Part shown: in pieces, positions 31,402 through 42,602 of the stretch
How the letters are laid out: each line of letters starts with the position of its first letter
Numbering within the stretch: position 1 is the stretch's first letter
NCBI GenBank assembly: GCA_032717465.1
Contig: CM064713.1
Location: forward strand, 7,549,001-7,613,000
Direction of reading: 5' to 3'
DNA from: Coenobita brevimanus
Lineage: Eukaryota; Arthropoda; Malacostraca; Decapoda; Coenobitidae
Length of the DNA stretch: 64,000 nt
The notes under the pieces: generated by a model
What the model saw: only the letters and a program-made list of their open reading frames with translations
Database searches by the model: none
What the model was told of the DNA's origin: nothing
Translations under genes and position numbers: made by a program

Positions 31402-31735
31402 TGTTACGTCTTCACCCCACACCGCCACAGGCTCCAACAGAAGTAGTACAGTACCGGTACAGGAAGGACGTTGCCCAGTGAGTTGTTCTTCCTATGGTCA
31501 GCCTTAGGTGTACGGTACACAAGATCAGCTGAGGCGAAAATAAACACTGGCTTCTTTAAGTTCACTGTCTTTATTTTCCAAATCTACTTACTGCATTTCA
31601 ACTTCACTGTTCTCACAAGCGCTGGAGCTATACGCACTTTACTAACTGCTATTACACTTAATGCTTGCCAACACTTCACTTATTACACAAGTACCAATGA
31701 TATATACACTTCAGTAACCCGTCACTGTTTGCCAC
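31402..31735 (-). repeat. Gamma-family LTR (minus), part 1
   Basis: It is the inverse of 54900-57291 (outside that copy's foldback insertion), with direct correspondence of stretches such as the ACTTAATGCTTGCC and AGTTCACTG segments. It continues at 41304 after element B. No gamma coding region adjoins it here, so it is a solo or partial LTR. It also supplies the unoccupied form of the foldback-element site at 55268/57112. Confidence 0.8.
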
Positions 31736-33706
31736 TGTAATGCTAGGTGTTTTAGGGTCGGCTTCCCGTCCCTCTAACGCCTAGTGTGTAGCTGGGTTCT
31801 CTTTCTAGACCGGAGATTAGACAAATAGGAGAAAGGCAGGACACAAAAACTCAAGGCAACAACCTTGCACGTGTATTACTAAATTCTACAGTGAAACGGG
31901 TAGATGTCACGAATACAGATACACTGGACAATTATAATTATTAGGCCTAGATATGGGTTACTAGTATCGCGCAGGATACTACTTAGGTCAAGATCGGGTA
32001 GGGTGAATAGCACTTAGGGCAGAGGTTTATATATCATTGTGGCAGGAAGTCCAGGTTTGATATTTGTGGAGTGGATGGCACTATTTCAGTGCTTGTAACT
32101 ATTACTTTAACACTGGGGTCTGTGGCTGATCTAAGTGTGATGCGGCGTTACTAGATGGTGGCGTATTCACTGTAACAGACCCGAATTTCACTGTTTGACC
32201 GCCTTCACGGTTTCACTGTTGTTTCTATTTACTCCACACCCTTTTATATCGTCACTGGTGTTTCTCGCACTGACTTCCTTTATATGGTTGATGCACTGCT
32301 CTGCCTTCATGTCACTAAGTCACGGACACTGTGCTTTCACTATCACTCCTTTCGGGTCCGGGCATCGTGGCAGTCAGGTACATGGGCAGCGGAAGTGGCC
32401 CAGTCTCCCTACTGATGGGGCTGGGTTCCACCGTGGGCCTCTGTGTTCAGGGGCCACGGGATCACACGTACGGGCGTCCTCTCTCGTCTGTGCTGCGGGT
32501 GGCAAAGGGCCCTGTGCTTTTGGGGCTTGGGGCAGGAGTACGGCACTCAGGGCTGAGGCTGAATAGCTGCCTGAACTTCTCATTTAGGCGCCTTATGGAG
32601 GATGAAGGCCTCTGGTGTCTGGGTGTAGGGAGGTCCCGCCTGGGAGTTCTGGGGGCAGTCTGGAGGGCTGCGGTCCCCGGTGTTTGGTGTCGCCGTCAGG
32701 AGAGGGCTGCGGCATCGGCCTACGTCAGGGTCCGTCAGGTGGGTCCTGCCTGGATCCGGCTGCAGGAAGAAGAGCCCAGTGGAAGTCACAGGGCCTTCTC
32801 CAATACTCCTCCAGGCTGGGGGCTCCCGCTGGGTCGTAGGTCATTGAGCAGGAGTCAGCACCTGATGGAGGAGCAGCTACTGGCCGTCTCCTGCCGTAGG
32901 GCCCAGCTACTGGCCATTACCTTCTGGGGGTGCGGCTGCAGGCCGTCACTAAAGCCCGGCTACTGGCCATGGCCTGGGGAGAGGGGAGGGTACAGGCCGT
33001 CTCAGGGGCACTTCAGAGCGGCTACAGGCAGTCTCCTGATGAAGGCGGGAGTGGATACAGGCTGTCTCCTGATTCCCTCGGGAATGGCTACAGGCTGTCT
33101 CCTGCAGGAGGGTTGAGTGGCTACAGGCCATCTCTAGAGAGACATCTACAGAGTGGCTACAGGCCATCTTCTGTTTGCCTCCAGCGCGGCTACAGGCTGT
33201 CTCCTGTAGGAGGGTCGAGCGGCTGCAAGCTGTCTCGTTGGGGGCACCTTCAGAGCAGCTACAGGCAGTCTCTTGACGATAGCAGGAGTGGCCACAGGCC
33301 ATCTCCTGATTCCCTCGGGAGCGGCTACAGGCTGTCTCCTGCAGGAGGGTTGAGCGGCTACAGGCCGTCTCGTGAGGGGCACCTTCAGAGCGGCCATCTC
33401 CTGTTTTCCTCCAGAGCGGCTACAGGTCGTCTCCCATAGGAGGGTTGAACAGCTACCAGCGATCTCAGGGGTGCTGACTGGAGCTGGAGTAACAGCTCCA
33501 CCCGATGTTGGTTGGGGATGGCTCGTCCCGAAGGTAGTCTTGTATTCCTGCTATGGTGGCGGTGGACAATCTCCAGGTCATAGGGGCGAGCGGCCCGGGC
33601 TGACTTATGTTGTTGTCACCCTGAGTCCCGGTGCACTGTCAGTACTCCTCTGTGGGCTCCTTCTGGGGATGTTAAGTCACCCTCTGTGGCACTAGACTGC
33701 ATTTTA
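31736..33706 (-). repeat. BL-7: 3' LTR of element B
   Basis: It is 1971 bp, TAAAATGCAG...CATTACA in element sense, and has no MITE. It matches BL-8 along its length, but its U3 array differs in length. A TATA-like TATAAAAG on the minus strand at about 32242-32250 marks the U3/R region. The ORF start ATG is conserved at the LTR edge (33702-33700). Confidence 0.92.
32870..33455 (-). repeat. Tandem array in BL-7
   Basis: In element sense the units contain GAGA(C/T)(G/A)GCCTGTAGCC(G/A)CTC with variable spacers (about 24-36 bp). The sense translation repeats ETACSRSTLLQ. It is related to but longer than the array in BL-8, showing that the array changed after insertion or during copying. Confidence 0.88.
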
Positions 33707-34035
33707 CCACTGTCTGCTGGGAAAAAGTCACGTCCCTGTGATGGAGGTGGTAAACTTTGGTGTCGTGGGTGTGGTAAACTGGCTGCAGGTGTTGGAGGAG
33801 GGAGTGCCAGGCTGTGGTGGCTGAGTTCTTGTCTAGCTGCTCGTCACAGGTGATGAAGAGGGTGGATGGGTCGGTGGAGGAGCAGAGGAGTCATAGGAGG
33901 TGGGGAGGTCCTCAGACTCATTGTTTTCATCCAAAGGGCGGCGCCCATACGGCTCATCGGATCCTCATGGTGCTAGGTGTTGTCTTCTGTGTAGGGTTGT
34001 GCTGAATGCTGGAGATGGACAGTGAATGTGGGGTT

Positions 34036-34797
34036 TTATCCCGGGGTAATGCAGTGCGGCATCTCTGGGGAGTGTAGGTGATCAGGATTTGGGCATGGTA
34101 TATCATGAGTGTGAGATGATTTAGGGCAGGGGTAGGGGTGTGATTTTGCGGCAAGGCAGGTGGGGTGGGAGAATGGGTGTATTGGGCGGAAGAGGTGGCT
34201 GGAGCATGTGATGGTTGTTTTAAGGGTGGGAGTGGGCGGTGATGTGGGTGTGCAATGTCGGTGTGGGTGTGAGGTGCACGGGGCGTGCGAGGGTGGCTGT
34301 GGGGTGGTAGCAGTGTGGGCGGCACAGTGCGGGGAGCGGGGTGTAGGGTTAGTGGGTGGTGGCATAGTGGGTTCATGGGTGGCGCAGGTGGAGCTGGGAG
34401 GGGGACAGGGCAGGTGGGGTCGAGGGGGCATGTGCGGGCGGCAGGCTGGGAGATGCGGTAGCAGTGGTGGGTGATGACTGGGGCAGGGGTGTGGTGGACG
34501 GAGGGGGTGCGGGGGCGTGGGTGGGACATGTGGGGATGGGCTTGGGAGAGAAGGCAGCGGGTGGTGAGGAGGTGAGGGAGTGGTGGGGAGTTGGTGGTGT
34601 TGGTGGGTTGTCAGGTGAGGTGTGATGCAGTGTGATGGGAGATGAGGTGGAGGTAGCGGGGGAGGGGGAGAAATAGAGTGATAGCGAGGGGGAGATATAG
34701 CAATCATAGGAGGTAGAGGGAAGTGGTGCAGGGGTAGCAGATGGGGTGGGGCGCAGGGCCAGGGCAGTGGAGGCAGGGGTGCGAAACGGGCGTACAT
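34036..34797 (-). CDS. Proline-rich 3' ORF of element B, function unknown
   Basis: This is a 253-codon open frame downstream of integrase, in the position where some Ty3 elements carry env. The composition is dominated by Pro, His, Ser and Thr (for example PPHPLRPPHPCPSHH). I see no signal peptide, membrane segment or glycoprotein feature. It may be a low-complexity pol C-terminus or non-coding sequence open by composition. Confidence 0.3.
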   Translation of the reverse strand: MYARFAPLPPLPWPCAPPHLLPLHHFPLPPMIAISPPRYHSISPPPPLPPPHLPSHCITPHLTTHQHHQLPTTPSPPHHPLPSLPSPSPHVPPTPPHPLRPPHPCPSHHPPLLPHLPACRPHMPPRPHLPCPPPSSTCATHEPTMPPPTNPTPRSPHCAAHTATTPQPPSHAPCTSHPHRHCTPTSPPTPTLKTTITCSSHLFRPIHPFSHPTCLAAKSHPYPCPKSSHTHDIPCPNPDHLHSPEMPHCITPG

Positions 34798-34830
34798 GCC
34801 GGTTTCAGGGAGTGCTGTGGTACTCGAGGA

Positions 34831-35697
34831 TCACCTGATAGGGGTTAGAGACGCAGGTGATGGTGTGGGGCCCCGTGAAGCGCGGTTGAGCTCGTGGGGG
34901 GTGGGGAACTGCATTATCATAACGGTGTCGCCCGGTTTGTAGAGGTCAGAGGCAGTGTCGGGGCGGAGGTCCAGGTTATTTTGAAGGTGGGTTAGCCGAC
35001 GTTTGAGATGGTGTAGTGGGTCCGACGTGGGGACCAAAGTGGGTGGTTGCAAATGCTGCCGAAGGGGCAGGAGGAGGGGTGTTTCCCCAAACACTCGTTC
35101 ATACGGTGAAATTCTGTCCTCTCGAGGGCAGGAGTTGATGCCCCTTTGCACGATTTTTACATGGGCAGGCTAGTCATCGTCTTTGGTGGTTTCTATCCGG
35201 GTGTGGAGTTGATTCATCAGTGTATGATGGCTCTGCTCGCATATGGCATTTCCATGAGGCCAGTAAGGGGATGAGTGTGAGATGTTATAGCCAAAGATGT
35301 GGGCCAACTCCTCCCAGACCTTACTGGTGAACTCAGGTGCATTATCTGAGTGGATCGCCTGTGGGATACCGAAGTATGGGAATACGTGCCGAATCAGGGC
35401 ATCAGCCACTGCGACAGCGTGGTGTTCCTTCTCTGGGCAGGCTACGACGAATTTGGAGTACATGTCGACGAATGTGATCACATACCTATAGCTTGATTTC
35501 AGGGGTAAGGGTCCCACTATGTCGATCGCCAGTAGCTGCCAAGGTTTATGGGCGGTAATGTGGCCTGATGGACCGACGGTACAGGTGGTATCTTTACCAA
35601 GGGAGCATTCTTGACAGGATTGGATAATCTCCTTGGCGAGGGTGGAGGGATTGGGTGCCCAGTAGGTGTCATTAAAGACCTGCAGGAGTTTTTTCAT
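34831..35697 (-). pseudogene. pol: Element B integrase
   Basis: The frame 35697-35170 shows the tail of the zinc domain (CQECSLGK) and the DDE catalytic core: AIDIVGPLP (D), IHSDNAPEF (D) and ICEQSHHTL (E), with about 35 residues between the second D and E. All three acidic residues are present. The C-terminal part continues in 35151-34831 (RISPYERVFGETPLLLP) after a stop. The enzyme would insert the cDNA, making the 5-bp duplications seen in this family. Confidence 0.92.
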
Positions 35698-36784
35698 GCC
35701 CAGGTGAATGCTGTTGTGGCTGTGCAGGTGTTGGAGGACGTCGAGGGCGGGGGCTAGGAAGATATGCCCAGACAGGGTAAGCAGGTGATCGCCATGGCGA
35801 TAGAGTTTCTTGAAAAGATGCTGGGGGATCCAGGGGAGTCATTCCTTGCAATGCCACTGCTGGAGGAGATCTGGTTCTGGCTGGGCAGTGTTGATGGGGA
35901 GCCAAGAGAGAGCATCCGCGTTGGTGTAGAGTTTGCCGGGGCAGTATGAGATTCCATAGTTGAACTCCTCCAGGGTTTCACACCATCGGATGAGCTGGGC
36001 ATTGTGGGTGTAAGACTGCTGCAGCCACTGGAGGGACCGGTGATCTGTGATGATGGTAACTTGGGTCCCTGATAGATACGCCCAGAAGTGCTCAAGTGCC
36101 CAGATGATGCCCAAACATTCCCTCTTGGTGGTGCCGTAATTATTTTCTGCCTGATTGAAGGTATGGCTGGCGCAGGCGATGATGTGTTCGCAGCCCTTTT
36201 GGACGAGGAGTTTGTCTGGGTCGGGAGATATGCCAGCCTGGGAGATGACGTGCCCCAGGAACAAGATGGTTCTGGCATCCAGGACACACTTGGTGGGCTG
36301 GAGTTTGAGGCCTGCCTGTTGGAGCATGGTGAAAACCCAGCTGCGCTGCAGGTGGTCGGCCCAGGTCTGGCTGAAGTCTATGACGTCATCTAAGTACGCA
36401 AGACAGATCTCCCATGTGGGGCCACTGAGGATGGATATCATTGGCCTGGAGAAGATGGCGGGGGCGTTACAAAGGCCGAAGCGCAAAACATTGAATTCAT
36501 AATGTTTCCCGTTGCTGGTCGAGAAGGCGGTTTTTCCTGTCCTCTGGACACACCAGGACCTGCCAATACCATGATTGGAGGTCAAGGGTAGAGAATCAGG
36601 AGGTGCCATATAGGGAATCCAGGGAGTCGTCTATGCACGGGAGTGGAGTGGCGTCCTTGGTGGTCATGTCATTAAGCCGGCGGTAATCAATGCAGAACCG
36701 CATTGTGCCATCCTTTTTCTTCATGAGGATGACGGGGGAGGACCAGGGGCTGGTGCAGGGGGAGACGATTCTGGCTTCGATCAT
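35672..36784 (-). pseudogene. pol: Element B reverse transcriptase / RNase H
   Basis: The RT begins with [20 protein letters not shown], then [12 protein letters not shown] (36784-36596). It shifts frame and shows GKTAFSTSNGKHYEFNVLRFG, the catalytic LAYLDDVIDF and FLGHVISQAGI. RNase H follows with ECLGIIWALEHFWAYL and ITDHRSLQWLQQ. A stretch equivalent to the RNase H start of element A is missing after PDPDKLLVQKG, so part of the connection and RNase H domain is deleted. Confidence 0.92.
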
Positions 36785-36789
36785 CTCCT

Positions 36790-37750
36790 GTACTTGGCAG
36801 TCTTCCTCTTCCCACTGTTTGGGGTTCTTCTGCCAGGATGGCTGTCAGATCGGTGGGCCCATAGTATGAATCTCGTGAGCCAGGTAGGTGGTGCGTCCAA
36901 TGTCAGCAGGTCCCACAGCGAACAGATCCTGGAAATCCAGGAGGAGGGAGGGGTGTCTGATTGGTGGGCAGAGGGATGCTCAGGGATGGGGGGCAGGGGA
37001 GGGGGAGGGGATGCAGGGCTCGGCTTCCTCCATCTCTCCGTTTATGAGTCCTTTAGGGAGGCTGAGGAGCGAGGGGACAAGGTTGGCAATCCGTACTGCC
37101 ATGTGATGAAGGGGAAGGAAGGTTGGGGGCAGAAGGCGGGCTGAGAGGGTTCCGGGTGGCAAGAGTGGGGAGAATAAGACAGAGGTGCCTGAGGGCCGGT
37201 TGAGGGGCACCCAGGCTTCATGGTGGAGGGGAATGGTGACGGCGGAGGAAATGGTGGCGGGAAAAGAGAGGGGAGGGGGAGAGGGAGGTCGGGGGGAGAA
37301 AGGAGGGGGGGCATAAAGTCTTCCGGCTGGGGCTGTGGTGTGCAGGTGCAGACGACCTGATGGTGAAGGAGAGGGTCGGGTGATTTTCGAAACTGGAGCT
37401 GTCAATTGCGGCAATCAATGATGGCTCCTAACTTCTGCAACAGGTCCAACCCCAGGTTTCCATCGTAACTGCGGCAGGAAGAGTCAAAACTATGAACTTA
37501 TGCTGGGTCGACACCGGCTGATGGGTGTCGACACGCAGGGCCTGTGTTTCCTCACGGATTGGCAGGGGGCCATCCCCGTCATCCACAAGGTGAGTAGCCA
37601 TTGGGAATAACGGGCCATAGGTCGATTTGTGACAGAAGTAGTGGCTATACAGGCAGGATCTGGCCGCTCCCGTATCGACCAGAAATCTGGCTTTCACCCC
37701 ATTCAGTTCATCTTGTGGTAAACTGGAGGGCAGTTTTTGGGCGAAGTGGC
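36790..37750 (-). pseudogene. pol: Element B protease and proline-rich linker
   Basis: The frame 37697-37428 contains the aspartic protease core RFLVDTGAARSCLYSH with intact D-T-G. Beyond it, overlapping frames (37414-36980) encode a Pro/Ser-rich linker ending PKGLINGEMEEAEPC, the same segment as in element A. Stops separate the pieces. Confidence 0.85.
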
Positions 37751-37782
37751 CCCCACCACCATCGGAAGGTGCGGAGGCGGTC

Positions 37783-38673
37783 CTAAAAATCCAACTGTTG
37801 GGGACCTCCTTCTTCTTCCTCCTGCTCCTGTTCCCCGGGTTCGGTCTCCTCTGCAGGTGGAGGTTCGTCCTCTGTTACCTCATTCTCCAGAGAGGAAACT
37901 TTACGTTGGCCTGGGGTGATGGTTTTCCGTCGGGCAGCTTTCAATTGATCTCTGATATCATGCAGTGGGCACCTGGAGCTGCATGCGGAGAACTCCCAGG
38001 GATTCACTAGGATGAGGTTGGGGTTCTCCCTGTGGCTGGGGCGCCAGTGGGTGGGGTGTCCCCTCGGCAGACTGGGTGCTGGGGTGGGGCTGGTGCAGGG
38101 CATAAGTGGACATGGCTTGACTGGGGGAGCCGGAATATTCGTGGGAAGCTTTTTTACCACGTTGATTTGCTGGGGTGCAGGGCGGGAGGTCAGGAGAAGG
38201 CATATCAGTTGGACATCCTTATCCATGTCTCCAGTCGGGTCGTGGTTTGTAAAGTGCTCCTTGACCATGCTGGGGAGCACTCTCAGAAGAGAATTAAAGA
38301 TGTGTTGCTCCCGGGTTTCATTATCTGTCTCCAGGTAGGTAGCAGTGATCAGGCGTCTTCCTGGATTAGAGTATCATCCAAGTTGCCATCGAAAATTTTA
38401 ACTATCCAGTTGGGACAGTGCCACCACTTTGCCTAGTGATGGGGTGATGGCTTCAATCACGAGTTTCGTCAAATTCTGCCAGGTGAGCCTCGGAACAATC
38501 TTGGGTGCTCTATTAGCTGCCGCTTTGCCCAGTAGCAGGAGTGTGACTGCAATTTTCTGCTTGTCGTCCTCAAAACTGATATCTAGAGAAGGTTTAATAA
38601 TTGCCAGGTACATGTGCACATCATACTGTTTGGGGTCGAATTTAGGTAATTGCACATGCGGTTTGGTTGCCAT
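37783..38673 (-). pseudogene. gag: Element B gag (broken)
   Basis: Gag starts MATKPHVQLPKFDPKQYD at 38673 and is open to 38398. It continues in another frame (38280-37783) with LPSMVKEHFTNHDPTGDMD, NPWEFSACSSRCPLHDIRD and an acidic C-terminus ending QQLDF. It aligns from end to end with the intact gag of element C. No CCHC zinc knuckle is visible. The last codons lie in the conserved GGATTTTTAGGA junction with pol. Confidence 0.9.
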
Positions 38674-39299
38674 TTTGCCAGTTTTTCCTGATTACCACTC
38701 TCGTATGCCCGGGGCAAGTACCACCGCTGTCCACCAATGTAATGCTAGGTGTTTTAGGGTCGGCTTTCCGTCCCTCTAATGCCTAGTGTGTAGCTGGGTT
38801 CTCTTTCTAGACCGGAGCTTAGACAAATAGGAGAGAGGCAGGACACAAAAACTCAAGGCAACAACCTTACATGTGTATTACTAAATTCTACAATGGAATG
38901 GGTAGATGTCACGAATACAGATACACTGGACAATTATAATTCTTAGGTCTAGATATTGGTTACTAGTATCGTGCAGGATGCTACTTGGGTCAAGGTGGGG
39001 TAGGATTAATAGCACTTAGGGCAGAGGTTTATACACTGTATTATTCTGGCAGGAAGTCCAGGTTAGATATTTCTGGAGTGGATGGCACTATTTCACTGTT
39101 TGTAACTATTACTTTAACACGAGGGTCTGTGGCTGATCTAAGTGTGATGCGGCCTTACTGGATAGTAGTGTATTCACTATAATAGACCTGTATTTCGCTG
39201 TCTGGCTGCCTTCACGGTTTCACTGTTTTTTCTATGTACTCCACACTCTTTTATATCGTCACTGGTGTTTCTCGCACTGAGTTCCTTAACCCGCCCCAT

Positions 39300-40054
39300 C
39301 CCGACGTTTTCTGAGCAGTGGCACGCCCCAGTCCCGACATTTTTGGACGTTTTTTTCGGGGGCTCAAACATCCGCTTTTGGTGAGAAACATCGAAAATTC
39401 ATAGAGAAATCGCTCACCTGAGGTTTAAAATACTCGATCTAGGTACGAGTACCTCCTTACCTGACTGGGTTTTCTAACAGGCTGGCACCAAAGAAAACGA
39501 GTTCTATGGGAGGGTAACTATTTTATCCACTCATAAACAGTATTTATTTATTTACTTGGTACGAATTTATATGTAGTACAAGAATATATTGGTTTTCAAA
39601 CAGTAATATAGGCATTATAAGCATTGTTTCACTCACTAACTCATCACCATTCATGACCTTTTTTTCCCACTTTATCTGATCATCATTTCTGACTGTTTCT
39701 TCCTCTAATGCTATGTAAACTTTGTCCTCCACATTGTCATCGATTGGGGAATCACTCTGGCCCTAAATGTCTTTATTGGCCAGGTCACTGGTAACAGGTG
39801 AATTGCCGAGACAATGGCGTGCAGGGGGAGGAGAGGTTATGCGGTATAAGGCATTGTCCCTGCTTGGGATCTTGTAGAGGAATAGAGGAAGGTGTCCCGT
39901 GTATACGCGCCAAAAATCACTCGTGAAATCACTCGCGAAAATTGAAAATTGTGCAAATTAGGGACCTTGCAATGTTGCCGCGTTAACTCACGTCTCCGGG
40001 ATATGAGTGCACATCATGTGAGGACGTGAATTCACGTCTCCGGGATGCGGCGGG
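39300..40054. mobile_element. piggyBac-like MITE, copy 2 (inside BL-8)
   Basis: It is 755 bp between TTAA at 39296-39299 and 40055-40058. The termini are inverted: CCCGCCCCATCCCG at the left and, on the other strand, CCCGCCGCATCCCG at the right. Subterminal copies of CACGTCTCCGGGAT occur twice near 39990-40046. The partner LTR BL-7 lacks it at the same position (near 32281), so it inserted after element B did. A 62-codon minus-strand frame (39732-39544, MEDKVYIALEEETVRND) recurs in the other copies and may be a transposase remnant. Confidence 0.93.
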
Positions 40055-40659
40055 TTAATATGGTTGATTCACTGCTCTGCCTTCATATCACTAAGTCACA
40101 GACACTGTGCTTTCACTGTCACTCCTTTCGGGTCTGGGCGTCATGGCAGTCAGGTACACAGTCGGCGGAGGTGGCCCAGTCTCCCTACTGATGGGGCTGG
40201 GTTCTGCCTGGGGCCTCTGTGTTCAGGGGCCATGGGATCACGCATTGGGGCTCCCTCTCAAGTCCGGGGCTGCAGGTGACGAAGGGCCCCTCACTTTCAG
40301 GGCTAGGGGTGGGAGTACGGCCCTCGGGGCTGGGGCCGAATAGCTGCCCAAACTTCTCGCTCAGGTGCCTGACGGAGGACGAAGGTCTATGGCGTCTGGG
40401 TGTAGGGAGGTCCCGGCCGGGGGTCCTGGGGGCAGTCTGAAGATCCCGAGGGCTGCGGTCCCTGGAGTTCAGAGATGCCGTCAGGAGAGGGCTGCAGCGT
40501 CGGCCTATGTCGGGGTCCATCAGGTGGGTCCTCTTTGGATCCAGCTGCAGGGAGAAGAGCCAAGTGGAAGTCATGTGGCCCTCTCCAGTACTCCTCCAGG
40601 CTGGGGGCTCCCACTGGGTCGTAGGTCGTTGAGCAGGAGTCAGCACCTGATGGAGGAGC

Positions 40660-41060
40660 AGCTACCGGCCGTCTCCTGCCGTAAGGCCTGGTTACTGGCC
40701 ATGGCCTTCTGGGGATGCGGCTGCAGGCCGTCGTTAAGGCCTGGCTACTGGCCGTGGCCTGGGGAGAGGAGCGGCTACAGGCCATCTCAGGAACACCTTC
40801 AGAGCTGCTACAGGCAGTCTCCTGACGAAGGCAGGAGCGGCTACAGACCGTCTCCTGATTCCCTTGGGAGTGGCTACAGGCCGTCTCCTGCACGAGGGTT
40901 GAGCAGCTACAGGCCGTCTCTAGAGGGGTATCTTCAGAGCAGCTACAGGCCGTCTCTAGAGGGGTATCTTCAGAGCAGCTACAGGCCGCCTCCTGTTTTC
41001 TTCCAGAGCGGCTAAGGCCGTCTCCTGTAGGAGGGTTGAACGGCTACTGGCCATCTCAGG
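40660..41060 (-). repeat. Tandem array in BL-8
   Basis: Units in element sense carry GAGACGGCCTGTAGC(C/T)(G/A)CTC with spacers of mixed length. The sense translation repeats ETACSRS. It is shorter than the array in its partner LTR BL-7. Confidence 0.85.
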
Positions 41061-41294
41061 GGTGCTGACTGGAGCTGGAGTAACAGCTCCACCCCGATGT
41101 TGGTTGGGGACAGCTCGCCCAGAAGGTAGTCTTGTATTCCTGCTATGGTGGTGGCGGGCGAGCTCTGGGTCATAGGAGTGCGTGGCCCTGGTGGACTTAT
41201 GTCGTTGTCGTCCTGAATCCCAGCGCACTTTTAGTGCTCCTCTGTGGGCTCCTTCTGGGGGTGTTAGATCGCCCTCTGTGGCACTATACTGCAT
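40956..41294 (-). CDS. U3-encoded ORF start in BL-8
   Basis: From the ATG 4 nt inside the LTR the frame is open for 113 codons: MQYSATEGDLTPPEG, then SYDPELARHHHSR, GAVTPAPVSTPEMASSRS and into the array. The same peptides occur in BL-2 and BL-10 in the same order, with RPYDPEL or YEPEL variants. Conservation at the protein level across diverged LTRs is the main evidence for coding. The function is unknown. Confidence 0.5.
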   Translation of the reverse strand: MQYSATEGDLTPPEGAHRGALKVRWDSGRQRHKSTRATHSYDPELARHHHSRNTRLPSGRAVPNQHRGGAVTPAPVSTPEMASSRSTLLQETALAALEENRRRPVAALKIPL

Positions 41295-41303
41295 TTTAGC
41301 CAC

Positions 41304-41747
41304 TGTTTTCACAAGTCTCAAAAATATGCAATCTTCACTGACACTGCATTGACACTGCACTACACTCAAACTGACCTGACACTCGACTAAACTTGTAATA
41401 ATCTCTACCCCAGCTTATATAAGCTTGCATTACTCTAACATTACTCTCGACGGGCAACAGTTGCGATCTCGGAAACAGCTCAAAACATGCCAGTGTTGTC
41501 TTTCATACATAACACTCTAAAATCATCAACCACACGAATTAAATTACATGATTTAACAAGCAATCACTTAAATAAAACATTATAAAGAAAAAGAGAATAA
41601 AAGTAAATGAATGTTTAACTTACGAAATAGCTATGCTCACAAACAACAGGCAAACTGGCAACTCTGATGACTCGTACTGGAACTTACGGTAAGAGAAACG
41701 TCTCGAAGGTACGAGACTACCTAATTGGCAAATCTCCCTTCATAACA
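41304..41747 (-). repeat. Gamma-family LTR (minus), part 2
   Basis: It continues the LTR of 31402-31735 after element B and ends CATAACA on the plus strand at 41747. It matches the inverse of 45774-46056 and of 54920-55060. The flanks ATAC (31398-31401) and ATAG (41748-41751) are a near-match target duplication within BL-10. Confidence 0.75.
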
Positions 41748-41802
41748 ATAGTATTTAGACAATAGTTCAGGATAGCAGGTGAATGGCACAACAAATAGTG
41801 TT
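41748..41802 (-). repeat. BL-10 part 2
   Basis: This short piece of BL-10 lies between the gamma LTR and solo LTR BL-9. It matches the inverse of BL-2 near 8755-8815 (AATAGTTCAGGATAGCAGGTG). Confidence 0.8.
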
Positions 41803-42602
41803 TGTTATGCGGGATGTTTTTAGTCCAACTCCTCGTCCTAAAATCGCCCACGACTGAGCATGCAGGGTCCTCTTTCCGGACTGGAAATAAAGCACCTACA
41901 AAGGAACAGGGCATAAAAACTAGGCAGTACACCTTAACACATCTATTGTCTTAGTTCAATACACCGTTACAATATAGAAACAAAGAGTTACAGGATATGA
42001 TTTAGACTGGTTTACAGAGTTAACTTCTCAATACAATGTGTACACATACAGCAAGGGCAGAATCGTGGGGATATTCAGTTATATGCCGATGGTGAGGTAC
42101 AAATACACAATACACGTATTATGGTTATAGGCAGAACTAGCATTTAATAATCTAAACCAGATGCATTAGGAGTAAAAAGGGCCAGGGGTCGAGAGAGTGA
42201 ATGTTACTATAACTTGTCAGGGCGCGAGTTGCGATACTCGGGATAGTCACTTAGTCGCGGGGACATTGTTCACAGGTTTTTGGTTTTTCTTAGTGCACCT
42301 CTGGTTTTGGCCCACTGTTTCTGTACGTCTCTGTGCCCGTGTTCACTAGTCTTTTCTGTTCTGCTCGGATATTCGTTTCACTATTTGTCACTTATATTGT
42401 TCTGGCCTCACTCTTTCACTGTCACTGTTCACTCCCGTCTCTGTAGTTTAAGAAACACGAGATGTGTTGAAGTCACTACTCGCCCTTGTTTCCTGGGCTT
42501 AACAGAGGAATTGCCCAGGTGTGGGAGGGGGCTCTACTGGGGAGCCCTCCTGTAGGAGACAGTGCACCGCCCGTAGGGGTGTCACTGCCCGGGCCTTCTT
42601 CA

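Larger units (their letters stand above)
31736..41298 (-). mobile_element. Complete Ty3/gypsy element B with ~2-kb LTRs, target duplication GCCAC
   Basis: Element B spans 9563 bp on the minus strand with exact GCCAC copies at 31731-31735 and 41299-41303. The 5' LTR is 38738-41298 (with a MITE inside) and the 3' LTR is 31736-33706. The coding order is gag, protease, RT, RNase H, integrase and a proline-rich 3' region, all with stops or shifts. It is inserted in a gamma LTR. It is closest to elements A and C. Confidence 0.95.
38738..41298 (-). repeat. BL-8: 5' LTR of element B
   Basis: It is 2561 bp including a 755-bp MITE. In element sense it runs TAAAATGCAG...CATTACA. The primer-binding site TGGTGGACAGCGGTGG lies at 38721-38736. 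A TATA-like TATAAAA is present on the minus strand near 39249-39256. The U3 ORF is open from the edge ATG (41294-41292) to 40956. FGPSPEGRTPTPSPESEGPF is encoded near 40320-40350. Confidence 0.94.

Noticed and set aside
34160..34474. Gly/Val-rich plus-strand frame
   Set aside because: It is the antisense of the proline-rich region of element B and has no motif.
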